DNA of 24,080 nucleotides, from contig CAMKAB010000001.1 in NCBI GenBank assembly GCA_946410375.1, positions 1 to 24,080 on the forward strand. Direction: 5' to 3'. The position numbers and the translations under genes are program-made. The notes beneath the pieces were generated by a model. That model was not told the origin of the DNA. It worked only from the letters and a program-made list of their open reading frames with translations, and searched no databases. Shown here in pieces: positions 7,144 through 15,439 of the stretch; the stretch's first letter is position 1, and each line of letters opens with the position of its first letter. The DNA comes from an uncultured Spirochaetaceae bacterium. Lineage in GTDB: Bacteria; Spirochaetota; Spirochaetia; Sphaerochaetales; Sphaerochaetaceae.

Positions 7144-8538
7144 CTATTTGATATCGTTGCCGGTAAGCTCCTGCCTGAAGCTCGTGGCGCTTTCTTTCTT
7201 ATCTGCCGGATTGTAAAGACCCGGAACAGCAGCATAAAGAGCCGCGCAAACCACAAGGTCGTGTTTCCATGTGATTTCGTTCGGAGCATGAGCCTGGGAT
7301 TCCGCACCGGGACCGAATCCTACGCAAGGAATACCGTATCTGCCCTGAATGGAAACGCCGTTCGTGCTGAATGTCCACTTGTCGCAGAGAGGTCTGCCCA
7401 CTCTCTTCTCTTTTGCGGTGTCGTCAGCCCAAATTCTCTCTTCGCCCCAAAGTCCGTGATATGCATCAAGGAGAGCCTTCACGTGCGGTGCTGATTCCTT
7501 GTTAATCCATGTAGGGAAGAAACACTCCGTGTTATACACATGGCCTGTCCATGCCGGTCTGTCGTACATATACATTGAAACCTTTACGTCCTTGGCATAC
7601 TTCTTGCATGCAGGAAGGTCTTCGATTTCCTTCAAACAGCTCTTGTATGTTTCGCCTGCGGTCATACGACGGTCGATGGAAATCGAACAACTGTCCGCTA
7701 CTGCGCAACGTGAAGGAGAAGTATAGAAAATCTGGCTTGTAGTGCAGGTTCCTCTGCCCAGGAAGCGCGCATCTTCATAGTGCTCAGGGTTCCATTTCGG
7801 ATCGAGCATCTTTTCAAGACCCGGAATTTCAGGATTGTCTTTCTTGTTCTCGTTCAAGTCTCTTACGTTCAAGAGAATTTCAGCCATCTTGTGAATTGCG
7901 TTATCTCCGCGTTCCGGAGCGCTGCCGTGGCAGGAAACACCGCGCACATCCACTCTGATTTCCATTCTTCCTCTATGGCCGCGATAAATACCGCCGTCCG
8001 TAGGCTCTGTGGAAATTACGAACTCGATCTGATTTGCCGCATCTTCCGGTCCTTTGAAATATTCATTCACGATTGACTGCCAGCACATACCGTCGCAATC
8101 TTCTTCCTGAACGGAACCCACAACCATGATCTTATATCCCTCGGGAATAAGCCCCATGTCTTTCATAATCTTTGCGCCATAAGTTGCAGAAGCCATTCCG
8201 CCTTCCTGGTCGCTTCCGCCGCGTCCGTAAATCTGAGTCTCGTTTTCCCAGCCCTTATACGGATCATCCGTCCAGTTCTTGATGTTTCCGATACCTACGG
8301 TATCAATATGGGAATCTATAGCAATGATTTTGCTACCGGTGCCCATCCATCCGATTACGTTTCCGAGCTTATCAATCTCGACTTTGTCGTAACCGAGCTT
8401 TTCCATCTCTTCTTTAATTCTGTAAACAACGCCTTTTTCCTCGCAGCTTTCTGAAGGAATTGCGATCATGTCTCTCAGAAACTTTGTCATGGCCGGGCCA
8501 TAGCCTTCAGCCGCCTTTTTGATAGCATTAAAATCCAT
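7144..8538 (-). CDS. ygeY: YgeY-type M20 metallopeptidase/amidohydrolase
   Basis: A 464-residue M20-family zinc hydrolase. The metal and catalytic residues are intact: His77 and Asp79 in DSHIDTV, Asp110 in [10 protein letters not shown], Glu145-Glu146 in QEED, His204 in [12 protein letters not shown] and His417 in QAHAPNEI. M20 enzymes cleave amide or carbamoyl-amide bonds. YgeY belongs to the anaerobic urate set, where hydrolysis of a ureido or amide intermediate is the likely job, although its substrate cannot be read from the sequence. The ATG has a GGAGG site five bases upstream, right after a small GGATTT/AAATCC hairpin. A predicted promoter and operator lie 145-206 bases upstream, separating it from xdhD. 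Confidence 0.94.
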   Translation of the reverse strand: MDFNAIKKAAEGYGPAMTKFLRDMIAIPSESCEEKGVVYRIKEEMEKLGYDKVEIDKLGNVIGWMGTGSKIIAIDSHIDTVGIGNIKNWTDDPYKGWENETQIYGRGGSDQEGGMASATYGAKIMKDMGLIPEGYKIMVVGSVQEEDCDGMCWQSIVNEYFKGPEDAANQIEFVISTEPTDGGIYRGHRGRMEIRVDVRGVSCHGSAPERGDNAIHKMAEILLNVRDLNENKKDNPEIPGLEKMLDPKWNPEHYEDARFLGRGTCTTSQIFYTSPSRCAVADSCSISIDRRMTAGETYKSCLKEIEDLPACKKYAKDVKVSMYMYDRPAWTGHVYNTECFFPTWINKESAPHVKALLDAYHGLWGEERIWADDTAKEKRVGRPLCDKWTFSTNGVSIQGRYGIPCVGFGPGAESQAHAPNEITWKHDLVVCAALYAAVPGLYNPADKKESATSFRQELTGNDIK

Positions 8539-8683
8539 ATAAACCTCCGGGATTTTTAAATCCTTACTCTTTTCTTATATGAAGAAACCTTAAAGCATTC
8601 TAAACACCGAAAACCGCATTCAACAAAGGTCAAACTCACATTCACGATAACAAAACGCTTTAAAATTCCCCCCCGTCATCTTA

Positions 8684-8712
8684 ATGGTAGCACAAGAGCA
8701 CCAACCTGTAAA
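8684..8712 (-). promoter_or_regulatory. Predicted sigma70-type promoter of ygeY-ygeW
   Basis: -35 TTTACA (8712-8707), a 17-base spacer and -10 TACCAT (8689-8684), reading toward ygeY. The leader would be about 140 bases. The shared operator core ends exactly 8 bases upstream of the -35. Confidence 0.5.
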
Positions 8713-8720
8713 CAAAATTT

Positions 8721-8744
8721 GTTGCAGTTTGTTGCAAAAAAATC
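8721..8744. promoter_or_regulatory. Candidate operator, copy at ygeY
   Basis: The plus strand reads GTTGCAGTTTGTTGCAA followed by A5TC. This 24-bp element is 23/24 identical to the element upstream of ygfK (22828-22851, opposite strand). The core is a GTTGCA repeat with a 10-bp period and is close to palindromic because TTGCAA is self-complementary. Confidence 0.6.
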
Positions 8745-8750
8745 AATTTT

Positions 8751-8797
8751 CACTCAAAAGCAAATTTCACAATTCGCACTCAAAGCAAATCTCACAA
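8751..8797. repeat. Two direct repeats upstream of the ygeY operator
   Basis: CACTCAAAAGCAAATTTCACAA (8751-8772) is repeated with small changes at 8777-8797. Each copy carries a GCAAATYTCACAA block resembling the GCAAAT elements upstream of ygfK. Confidence 0.7.
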
Positions 8798-8816
8798 CAG
8801 CGCAAAGCGGAAAATG

Positions 8817-11699
8817 CTACTTAATCTTGCCCATAGCGCGGAGAATCTTCTCCGGAGTCATCGGCCAGGAACGCACCCAAACACCGACCGCGTCGTGAAT
8901 CGCGATTCCGATAGCAGGAGCCGCACCGTTACAAGCGATTTCCGAAATACTCTTCGCGCCGAACGGTCCGAACTTATCCGTTACATCAATCAGTACGGAC
9001 TTGAAGTCGTCCGGAGCCTCGGTAATCATCGGAACGCCGTAGTCAGTCATGTTGGAAGTAAGGCATCTTCCCTTCTTGTCCAGCTTCATATCCTCATACA
9101 AGGAGTGACCGATAGACTTCATAACCGCTCCGTACATCTGGCAGAGAGCGATTTCAGGGTTAATCGGAGTACCCGCATCCTGAAGCGCATAAAACTTCTG
9201 AACCTTTATCTCGCCTGTTTTCACATTCACCGCAACCTGGGCGAAATGAGCCCCGTACGGAACGGAAGACGCTTTCGTAATGAAAGTGCCGTGAGCGATA
9301 AGCTGGCCATGACCGCCACCGGAACACGCAGTGTGGGAAATTTCGTAGTACGAAAGAGTTTTGCCAGTTTTTTTGCTGTGAACAGCGCCCGGCTTCACAA
9401 TCTCCAGGTCTTCCTCACTTTCCTCCAACTGGTACGCCGCCTCTTTCAAAATCATACCCCGAAGCTTTTCGCAGGACGCAACGGAAGCGTTTCCGCTGAA
9501 GAACGTGCCGGAAGATGCGTAGGAACCGGTGTCAAACGCACATGAATCGGTGTCTCCCGAAACAATGGTGATTCTCTCCAAAGGCATTTTCAAAATTTCG
9601 GACGCAACTTTTGCGGAAATGGTATCGAGTCCCGTTCCGAGGTCCGCTCCGCCGCTGTTCAGAATAAGCGTTCCGTCCGTTTCCAACTTGGCGATAGCCT
9701 CGCTGTGGTCAAGACCAGGAAGTCCGGAACCCTGCATAATCATCGCAAAGCCCTTGCCGATCTTCCAATCAGGATCGTCGGACACCTCCTTTTTGCCCCA
9801 ATGTATCATGTCGCAACCCTTAAGAACCGCCTCGCGGAGTCCGCAGGAACCCACAGGCACAACAGCACCCTCTCGTCCTTCTCCGAGTCCTTTAAGGATT
9901 TCAAGCATATAGCCTTCTTCAACATGGTTTTTAAGAACCATATCCTTATAATCGCACCCGAGCTTATCGGCAAGCTCAGCCATAGCCATCATAAGCCCGT
10001 AAGTTCCCTTAGGAGTACCGTAGCCCTGATATGCGCCGGCAGGAGGAGTATTTGTATAGTACACCTTGAGGTCGTACCGCATATTGTCGCACTTGAAAAG
10101 CGGAAGAGTCTTTGAACAGCTGTTCATGGGAACGGTTAAGCAGTGATTCCCGAAAGGACCCGTATTAGCGCATACTTCCATGTAAATCGCCGTGATGGAT
10201 CCGTCCTTCTTTCCGCCCATCTTCACGTGGACTCTCATCGGATGACGGGTTGAGTTCGCAATAAACTCTTCCTCACGGGTGTTTCTGTAATAAACCGGAC
10301 GACCGGTTGCAAACGCCGCATAACCCGTTAAATCCTCAACAAGGATGTCCTGCTTAGCCCCGTAGCCGCCGCCCACACGCGTTTTGATGATGTGTATCTT
10401 ATTCTCAGGGAGTCCCGTTACCCAACCGCAAATACGGCGCACGTGATACGGCACCTGAGTTGAAGCATACACAACGAGCCTTCCCGCTTCCATTTTTGCA
10501 AAACACACGTGCGGCTCCAGCGGTGCGTGCTGAATCTGCGTTGTCTGATAGGTGTTTTCCACTATCGCATCCGCCTCGGCGAACGCCTTATCCACGTCCC
10601 CGATTTCACCCTTGTTTGATGCCGCTATATTCTTGTGAATATCCGCATGAAGCGGGAACTGATAAATAACGCGTCCTTCGCGAGGGTCGCCTGCAAGCTT
10701 ATTATACTCTTCAAGATCCGCAGGAGCGCCCGAACGGTACTCAACAATGCCGTTATGAACCAGCGGTGCTCCCGGAGCCATAGCTTCTTCCACGGTGAAC
10801 ACCGCAGGAAGAACTTCGTAATCAACCTTAATCAGGTCGCGCGCCTTGCAAGCAGCCTCATACGTTTCCGCGATAACCGCAGCCACCCTGTCTCCCACAT
10901 GGCGGACTTTGAAATTGAAAAGCGCTCTGTCGTGAGGAGAAGGCTCGGGATTTCCCTGTCCGGCCTGCATATAGTGAGTATCCGGAGTATTATACGCCGT
11001 TAAAATCTTAACGACTCCCGGAACCTTTTCCGCTTTTGAAGTATCTATGCTGTTAATATACGCGGAGGCGTGCGGACTGCGAAGAAGCACCATGTAGCAG
11101 CTGTCCTTATCCACGAAGTCCTCAACAAACGCCTTTTCTCCCTTAACAAGCTGCGGACCGTCTATCTTGGACATAGGCTTGCCGACAATCTCCCACTCAG
11201 GATGGAACGACGGAGCGATTTCCGAAGAATACTTGCCGTCCTTCATTTTCTCCTGCGCAAGCTTCACTGCGAGATAGTAATGCTCGTAACCGGCGTCTCT
11301 GATAAAAATCCCGGAAAGAGCATCCTTAATGTCCTCTTTTGTCGGATTCGGATTCGTTTCCAAAAGCCACGTAAGCAGAAGCGCCGCCGCCGGAGCGTTG
11401 TATGCGCTCTGAACAAGTCCGGCATCTATCATAGCCTGTTGGACAATTGATATTTTCCCAGGCTCGGACAGTCCGTCCGGCGTTCTGATTTCGCACCCGT
11501 CCGCTTCGCCCGCAAGAACAAGGTTCGCATACACCGGAACGCCGTCCATCAATACGGTGTCGCTTCCGCAGAAACCTTCGCAGTCGTCGCTGTCTCGCAC
11601 GCAGAAGTTCCCGTTCAGTTCCAGCATTTCCCGAAGCCTCATTCCCGGCTCTATGTCAAAATTCCTATTTATTCCGTTAATCAAACAGTTTACTCTCAT
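8817..11699 (-). CDS. xdhD: XdhD-type molybdenum hydroxylase, catalytic subunit with degenerate Fe-S domain
   Basis: A 960-residue protein of the xanthine oxidase family with the length and layout of E. coli XdhD. Residues 1 to about 155 form a ferredoxin-like plus helical-bundle domain in which the Fe-S ligands are mostly gone (D39, C44, D47, N59; S98, N101, I133, D135 at the eight expected Cys positions). The rest is the molybdopterin domain, with RVGGGYGAKQD near 441, AYQGYGTPKG near 555 and the catalytic Glu920 in GAKSISEI. The Arg that contacts purines in xanthine dehydrogenases (A-F-R-G-F-G) is Gln here. The family is annotated as a selenium-dependent hydroxylase ('selenate reductase' or hypoxanthine oxidase), and in gut bacteria it is needed for anaerobic urate use. 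The ATG overlaps the ygfM stop as ATGA, with a GGAGG site, so the two are translationally coupled. Confidence 0.95.
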   Translation of the reverse strand: MRVNCLINGINRNFDIEPGMRLREMLELNGNFCVRDSDDCEGFCGSDTVLMDGVPVYANLVLAGEADGCEIRTPDGLSEPGKISIVQQAMIDAGLVQSAYNAPAAALLLTWLLETNPNPTKEDIKDALSGIFIRDAGYEHYYLAVKLAQEKMKDGKYSSEIAPSFHPEWEIVGKPMSKIDGPQLVKGEKAFVEDFVDKDSCYMVLLRSPHASAYINSIDTSKAEKVPGVVKILTAYNTPDTHYMQAGQGNPEPSPHDRALFNFKVRHVGDRVAAVIAETYEAACKARDLIKVDYEVLPAVFTVEEAMAPGAPLVHNGIVEYRSGAPADLEEYNKLAGDPREGRVIYQFPLHADIHKNIAASNKGEIGDVDKAFAEADAIVENTYQTTQIQHAPLEPHVCFAKMEAGRLVVYASTQVPYHVRRICGWVTGLPENKIHIIKTRVGGGYGAKQDILVEDLTGYAAFATGRPVYYRNTREEEFIANSTRHPMRVHVKMGGKKDGSITAIYMEVCANTGPFGNHCLTVPMNSCSKTLPLFKCDNMRYDLKVYYTNTPPAGAYQGYGTPKGTYGLMMAMAELADKLGCDYKDMVLKNHVEEGYMLEILKGLGEGREGAVVPVGSCGLREAVLKGCDMIHWGKKEVSDDPDWKIGKGFAMIMQGSGLPGLDHSEAIAKLETDGTLILNSGGADLGTGLDTISAKVASEILKMPLERITIVSGDTDSCAFDTGSYASSGTFFSGNASVASCEKLRGMILKEAAYQLEESEEDLEIVKPGAVHSKKTGKTLSYYEISHTACSGGGHGQLIAHGTFITKASSVPYGAHFAQVAVNVKTGEIKVQKFYALQDAGTPINPEIALCQMYGAVMKSIGHSLYEDMKLDKKGRCLTSNMTDYGVPMITEAPDDFKSVLIDVTDKFGPFGAKSISEIACNGAAPAIGIAIHDAVGVWVRSWPMTPEKILRAMGKIK

Positions 11700-12517
11700 T
11701 TAGCACCTCCGGACTTCTTTTCACTTGCTTTTCCTTTTTCAGAACCGTCGCAGCAGCATCCCGAATCTCCCTGCACAGAGGAAACAAGATCCTCTCTTGT
11801 TACATCAATCAAATATTTCTTATACGCGCGAGAACCGAAAATATCGTCCTTCAACACCACATCAGGCGTTTTGCTTCCGTCAAATACGTAAAAACCGGAA
11901 TTTTTCACGCAAAGTCCTACCTGACACATATCCCCCTTCTTCGCTGCAGCCATGGTGATGTAGCCGTGAGAAGAGGCGGTGTTAGCATATCGCTTTTGAG
12001 AGACAGCTCCCGTTTCCGTGTTCACGAGAAGAGCGGCGACAAAGTAAGAACCGTACTTTTCCTTTTTGAAAATGTAATCCGACAGACTTATAACGGATTT
12101 GCGTCCGAACATGGAGTACACGAAAAGTTTTGCGTCCGCGGCAAGAAGGGCCGGGATAAGATAAGAATCATCCCTCCTCACGGCGATATTGCCGCAAAGA
12201 GTCGCCATATTCCTGCGTACCCTGGAAGACATAAAGCGACACGCTTCTTTCAGGTACCCGGGAACGAGGTCGTTTTCTATCGCATCCTGAAACGTACAGA
12301 CGGCTCCGATTTTGATATACGAACCGGAGACTCCCTCTAAAATCGATTTTTCTATTGTTTTAAGGTCTGCGATTTTACCGATGTAAACAAAGTTTTTACC
12401 CTTTACTGTGCTGTTCAGCCGGTTCACCTCGGTTCCGCCGGCTAAAGGCTGAAAACCTTCTTTCATTAAAGAGACTGTTTCCTTCACGTTTTTTGCAATA
12501 ATCAGTTTCTCAACCAT
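11696..12517 (-). CDS. ygfM: YgfM-type FAD-binding subunit of the XdhD hydroxylase
   Basis: A 273-residue FAD-binding (CO dehydrogenase flavoprotein-like) subunit. FAD contacts are seen as PLAGGTEV near residues 24-31 and ATLCGNIAVRRDD at 105-117. It should pass electrons between XdhD and a partner. E. coli has the same ygfM-xdhD pair. Its start overlaps the stop of the upstream deaminase by 8 bases (ATGGTTGA), and its stop overlaps the xdhD start by 4. The last 22 residues are unusual: SGCCCDGSEKGK followed by Lys/Ser/Gly-rich sequence, with three adjacent Cys (254-256) and a motif shared with the insert in YgfK. Confidence 0.9.
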   Translation of the reverse strand: MVEKLIIAKNVKETVSLMKEGFQPLAGGTEVNRLNSTVKGKNFVYIGKIADLKTIEKSILEGVSGSYIKIGAVCTFQDAIENDLVPGYLKEACRFMSSRVRRNMATLCGNIAVRRDDSYLIPALLAADAKLFVYSMFGRKSVISLSDYIFKKEKYGSYFVAALLVNTETGAVSQKRYANTASSHGYITMAAAKKGDMCQVGLCVKNSGFYVFDGSKTPDVVLKDDIFGSRAYKKYLIDVTREDLVSSVQGDSGCCCDGSEKGKASEKKSGGAK

Positions 12518-13889
12518 AAATTTCCCTCTTTTTTAACAACTCAGCCGAAATTTTGTTCGCCTTTTCTATAAGTTCCGCCTCATTTACGCCGACAACCTTT
12601 CCGCCATCCACAACAACGCTTCCGTTTACGATGGTGTACTTCGTGCTATGGTCATATCCGCAGAACACAAGAGCCGCCACTGGGTCGCTCTGCGCTCCGG
12701 CATAACCGAGCGAACTGACATCAAACAGCGCAAGGTCCGCCGCCCAGCCCTCTTCCGCCTTGCCGACTTTATCAAAGCCCAAAAGTTTCGCACCGTTCTC
12801 GGAGCCCATTTTCAACGCCTCGCGGGCGGTGAGAGCCGTGCTTCCGTACTTAACGCGGGCAAGAAGCATTGCATTCCTGATTTCTCCAAGCATATCGGAA
12901 CTGTCGTTGGAAGCGCTTCCGTCAACTGCGATACCGATGTTTATACCTAAATCAAGCATTTCTCTCGTTCTGCAAATTCCCGAACCCAATCTCATATTGG
13001 AAGACGGACAATGGGCGATATGGGAACCCGTCGCGGCAAGAATCTTTAATTCTTCATCGTTAAACCAAATACCGTGGGCGTAGAAAACATCGCTTCCGAT
13101 AAGCTCGCATTCCTGCATAAGTTCCACAGGACGTATTCCGTACATCGCCTTGCACTGGTTTTCTTCGTCCATCGTCTCGCAAAGATGGGTGTGGAGACGA
13201 ACGCCGTACTTACGAGCCAAACGGCTGCTTTCCAGCATGCAACGCTTTGTAACGCTGAAAGGCGAACAAGGCGCAAGAACAATCTTATGCATTGCCATGG
13301 GAGAAGGATCGTGGAACGTCTTGATGCATCTCTCGCTATCCTCCAAAATAACCTCTTCCGTTTGCACACAGGTATCAGGAGGAAGTCCGCCGTCCTTTTT
13401 TGAAAGGCTCATGGAACCGCGGGTAGGAGAAAAACGCATTCCGAGTTCATCGGAAGCCTTGAACTGCGTTGCCATGAGGTCGCCCTTGAAATTGTTCGGA
13501 TACAAATAGTGATGGTCCGTGGAACAGGTGCAACCGGTTTTCAAAAGCTCGGTCATGGCGAGCAAAGATGATACATACACCGCTTCTTCGTCTATGTATT
13601 TCCATACTTCATAAAGATATACAAGCCAGTCAAAAAGCTTTGCGTCCTGCACCGCAGGAAGATTTCTCGTAAGAGTCTGATAAAAATGATGATGCGTGTT
13701 CACGAATCCCGGAAGCACGACAAGGTGCGATGCGTCAATCGTTCTGTAATCGGAAGGAGCGTTCAAGTCCTTACCGATTTTTTTGATCACGCCACCTTCT
13801 ATGAGCATATCAACGCCTGTCAGGGTAGGCTTTGTCGAGTCCGTCATTAAGGCGTATATATTCTTTAAAATTATTCCCTTTTCGTTCAT
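12510..13889 (-). CDS. 8-oxoguanine/guanine deaminase-like amidohydrolase
   Basis: A 459-residue amidohydrolase-superfamily enzyme. Metal ligands include His66 and His68 (NTHHHF), the His of THLCET near 240, and the Asp of VDGSASNDSSD; HCPSSNMRLGSG is also diagnostic. The block LPGFVNTHHHFYQTLTR, then LFDWL, then TSTDHHY-like STDHHYLYP matches the 8-oxoguanine deaminase (hydroxydechloroatrazine hydrolase-like) clade better than SsnA, which is present separately. The likely reaction is 8-oxoguanine to urate plus ammonia, possibly also guanine to xanthine; substrate choice is inferred. The ATG has a GAGG site eight bases upstream. A 153-bp gap separates it from xdhB, and it overlaps ygfM by 8 bases. 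Confidence 0.85.
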   Translation of the reverse strand: MNEKGIILKNIYALMTDSTKPTLTGVDMLIEGGVIKKIGKDLNAPSDYRTIDASHLVVLPGFVNTHHHFYQTLTRNLPAVQDAKLFDWLVYLYEVWKYIDEEAVYVSSLLAMTELLKTGCTCSTDHHYLYPNNFKGDLMATQFKASDELGMRFSPTRGSMSLSKKDGGLPPDTCVQTEEVILEDSERCIKTFHDPSPMAMHKIVLAPCSPFSVTKRCMLESSRLARKYGVRLHTHLCETMDEENQCKAMYGIRPVELMQECELIGSDVFYAHGIWFNDEELKILAATGSHIAHCPSSNMRLGSGICRTREMLDLGINIGIAVDGSASNDSSDMLGEIRNAMLLARVKYGSTALTAREALKMGSENGAKLLGFDKVGKAEEGWAADLALFDVSSLGYAGAQSDPVAALVFCGYDHSTKYTIVNGSVVVDGGKVVGVNEAELIEKANKISAELLKKREIYG

Positions 13890-14042
13890 GATTATTTCCT
13901 CTCTCTACAATATTTAATTATTCAGACCGCAGGTAAGAAGGGAGTTGTACGCAAATTCACAGCCGTCCCTTAACCGCACTCCGGCACGTTCCCGCGTCCG
14001 CGCAGCCCGAAGCCGACCGCGCAAAGATGGCGTGCATGCCCG
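13890..14042. other. Spacer between xdhB and the deaminase with a diverged repeat
   Basis: GC-rich near xdhB and AT-rich near the deaminase. Bases near 14007-14042 (GCCCGAAGCCGACCGCGCAA and on) resemble the 40-bp repeats at 6991 and 7098. No terminator or confident promoter was seen. Confidence 0.4.
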
Positions 14043-14969
14043 CTAGGAAAGCCGGCAGACCGGAGCGCACGGCACATAATACCCATCATACGTATCAATC
14101 ACCTTATCCCGGCACCCTTCGATTCTTCGCTTCTCCGCCTCGGTTAGGAAACGCCTGATTGAACGGCGGCAGGATTCGCGTCTGAACTCCGGCATCGCGC
14201 GCGGAGAAATAATCCCGTCAAAAGCGGCGATAACCTCTTCGATCAATTCGGGAGCGATTCTCTTCCCGATGATGATATTCTCAACATCACGACTTCTGTT
14301 CGTCTTGCTTCCGGTGGCGGTGGCGGATGCCCTGTAATCGCAAACAGTGCCGTCAGAAGCGAACTTCACCGCCTGAGAGAGGGTCACCTTGCTGATTGCA
14401 TTCGCCTTTCGCGTTCCCACCTTATGCCAGAACACGTAATCGAAATCATCCTCCGAAAGCGGAAGTATCACCTCGGTAATCATCTCGTTCGGCTTTAAAT
14501 CTATCGTACGGAACTTGATGATAAAATCCGAAACAAGCTCCTCTCTCACTCCGTCCGTGGAAGCGATTTTCACCCGGGCGTCCAAAAGGTAGAGAGGCCC
14601 CGGAGTGTCCCCTTTCGGAGAAGCGTTTGCGATATTTCCCCCAATGGTGGCGCTGTTTCGAAGCCCGATAGCCCCCATTCTGGAAGCCGCCTGTCTTACA
14701 TGCCAAGGCACCAGCGGGCTCTCCGCAATCTCCCTGCTTGTGCACGCAGCCCCGATATGGCACTCGGAACCATCCATATATATTTTTCTGATTTCCGGAA
14801 GATTGCGTATAATCATTACGCTCTTATCAAACTTAGGAGTAAGCCCTATTGTTCTCTTATGAGACACCATTAAATCAGACCCGCCCGCAAGCACGATAAC
14901 ATCTTCCTTGTTCCTTATTTCCAACGCCTCGTTCAAGGTTTTCGGTATATAGCACATCACTTTTTCCAT
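14043..14969 (-). CDS. xdhB: Xanthine dehydrogenase FAD-binding subunit
   Basis: A 308-residue flavoprotein subunit of a three-subunit xanthine dehydrogenase. FAD-binding segments are VLAGGSDLM (about 27-34) and ATIGGNIANASP (107-118), the latter followed by a DTPGPL segment. It receives electrons from the Fe-S subunit and passes them to NAD+ or another acceptor. The C-terminus carries about 50 extra basic residues (from MPEFRRESCRRS) that look family-variable. A GGAGG site lies six bases before the ATG. Its start overlaps the xdhC stop by 13 bases, so the subunits are coupled. Confidence 0.93.
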   Translation of the reverse strand: MEKVMCYIPKTLNEALEIRNKEDVIVLAGGSDLMVSHKRTIGLTPKFDKSVMIIRNLPEIRKIYMDGSECHIGAACTSREIAESPLVPWHVRQAASRMGAIGLRNSATIGGNIANASPKGDTPGPLYLLDARVKIASTDGVREELVSDFIIKFRTIDLKPNEMITEVILPLSEDDFDYVFWHKVGTRKANAISKVTLSQAVKFASDGTVCDYRASATATGSKTNRSRDVENIIIGKRIAPELIEEVIAAFDGIISPRAMPEFRRESCRRSIRRFLTEAEKRRIEGCRDKVIDTYDGYYVPCAPVCRLS

Positions 14970-15439
14970 ATATCACCTCCGCGAGAAGCCGCAAGTTTGA
15001 TACTCTCAACAATCAGGTCGTACCCGGTGCACCTGCAAAGATTGCCGCTTATGCCTAACCTGATTTCATCTTCCGTCGGATTAGGATTGCGGCTTAAAAG
15101 GTAGTAAGCAGCCACAACCATTCCCGGAATACAAAAACCGCACTGCACCGCACCGCCGTCGGCAAAAGCCTGCACAATGATGTCTCCCTTTTCCGTGGCG
15201 GTAATGCCCTCCACCGTTACAACCTCCTGTCCGTCAGCCGCCCCGAGAGGAATCAGGCAAGGTGTTACCATCTCGCCGTTCAAAAGAACGGAACACGCGC
15301 CGCACTCGCCCTCGCTGCACCCTTCCTTAACTCCGTGGCACTTAAAATCTTCCCTGAGCACGTCCAAAAGTCTTCTGAGAGGATCCGTTGTAATGGAAAC
15401 AGCCTCTCCGTTAAGTTTAAAAGAAATTGTCTTATCCAT
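14957..15439 (-). CDS. xdhC: Xanthine dehydrogenase [2Fe-2S] subunit
   Basis: A 160-residue small subunit with two [2Fe-2S] clusters. All eight ligands are present: Cys41, 46, 49 and 61 (plant-ferredoxin type, GCSEGECGACSV) and Cys100, 103, 135 and 137 (QCGFC and CRCTGY). It carries electrons from the molybdenum centre to FAD. In contrast, the equivalent domain in XdhD of the same island has lost its ligands. The start codon overlaps the xdhA stop (TAATG) and has an AAGGAGG site seven bases upstream. The symbol follows E. coli usage (XdhC is the Fe-S subunit). Confidence 0.95.
   Translation of the reverse strand: MDKTISFKLNGEAVSITTDPLRRLLDVLREDFKCHGVKEGCSEGECGACSVLLNGEMVTPCLIPLGAADGQEVVTVEGITATEKGDIIVQAFADGGAVQCGFCIPGMVVAAYYLLSRNPNPTEDEIRLGISGNLCRCTGYDLIVESIKLAASRGGDIWKK

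Noticed and set aside
6907..7494. Plus-strand ORF of 195 codons across the ygeY-ygeW spacer
   Set aside because: Half of it is antisense to ygeY and the rest is the 40-bp repeat; no ribosome site.
8814..9545. Plus-strand ORFs inside xdhD, xdhA, ssnA and ygfK (for example 16168-16968, 18228-18863, 19351-20331, 20755-21513)
   Set aside because: Antisense shadows of well-supported genes with Arg/His/Ser-rich products.
8817..11699. Selenocysteine in the hydroxylase subunits
   Set aside because: The xdhD and xdhA frames contain no internal TGA. Any selenium in this family is expected as a labile cofactor, not as Sec.
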